From Lumbricus terrestris (Eukaryota; Annelida; Clitellata; Crassiclitellata; Lumbricidae): 64,000 nucleotides of DNA. The DNA lies in contig OX457043.1 of the NCBI GenBank assembly GCA_949752735.1, forward strand, positions 5,552,775-5,616,774, written 5' to 3'. The notes below the pieces were generated by a model, which had not been told where the DNA came from, made no database searches, and saw nothing but the letters and a program-made list of their open reading frames with translations. Shown piece by piece: positions 63,822-64,000 of this stretch. Each line of letters starts with the position of its first letter. Within the stretch, counting starts at the first letter, position 1. Both the position numbers and the translations under genes were made by a program.

Positions 63822-64000
63822 CCAGATTCAAGGAACGATTGAGATGCTCGGTGTTTCCAAACCGATGTAGTTAATCTCCTTGAAGTTAATTTGTCTGGAA
63901 TTTGTCTCAATTTCTAATCGATCGTTTTACAAACTCTTCTAATGGCTCAAGATAGCTTATCTCTATTATCCGCCTAGTAGATGCAGTAACTGCTAGGCTA

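Overview
The window is eukaryotic: AT-rich, intron-dominated and full of transposon relics. An invertebrate deuterostome (echinoderm-, hemichordate- or amphioxus-like) is my best guess, from the combination of an L2-type LINE, tRNA-derived SINEs, a gypsy-like gag and the recurring palindrome TAGGCCTA. This is an inference; nothing in the sequence names the species.

One partial gene on the minus strand accounts for almost everything between 3961 and 63306. I can place 45 short exons. All have GT/AG borders, and all join in one reading frame (5415 nt, 1805 codons) with no stop. The exons repeat in a fixed order A-B-C-D-E. A to D together encode a cysteine-rich module resembling the von Willebrand factor type C (VWC/chordin CR) fold: a first Cys, a GD-rich stretch, CxxCxC, then CCxC. 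E exons encode Thr/Pro-rich, mucin-like linkers. Each A-to-E unit enters and leaves in phase 1, so units can multiply without breaking the frame. In transcription order the window holds the D-E tail of unit 0 (63.3-59.7 kb), units 1-7 complete, and A-B-C of unit 8. Three subtypes are visible: beta (units 1 and 3, with a Ser/Gly/Asp/His insert), gamma (units 2 and 4, lacking two cysteines) and alpha (units 5-8). Units 1-2 and 3-4 look like a duplicated beta-gamma dimer. Units 6 and 7 are almost identical 5098-bp tandem copies.

The left end (1-3250) holds a gag-like ORF, probably of an LTR retrotransposon, on the minus strand. It lies where exons D and E of unit 8 would be expected. Introns hold an L2-like LINE with an intact reverse transcriptase domain (50.06-52.73 kb), SINEs whose tail matches that LINE's 3' end, mariner-like and pogo-like relics, several TIR elements with perfect 8-bp target-site duplications, a foldback-like element with minisatellite arms, and an 830-bp minisatellite. 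No rRNA, functional tRNA gene, CRISPR array or bacterial-type operon was seen. The gene's promoter, signal peptide and 3' end are outside the window or not recognisable.
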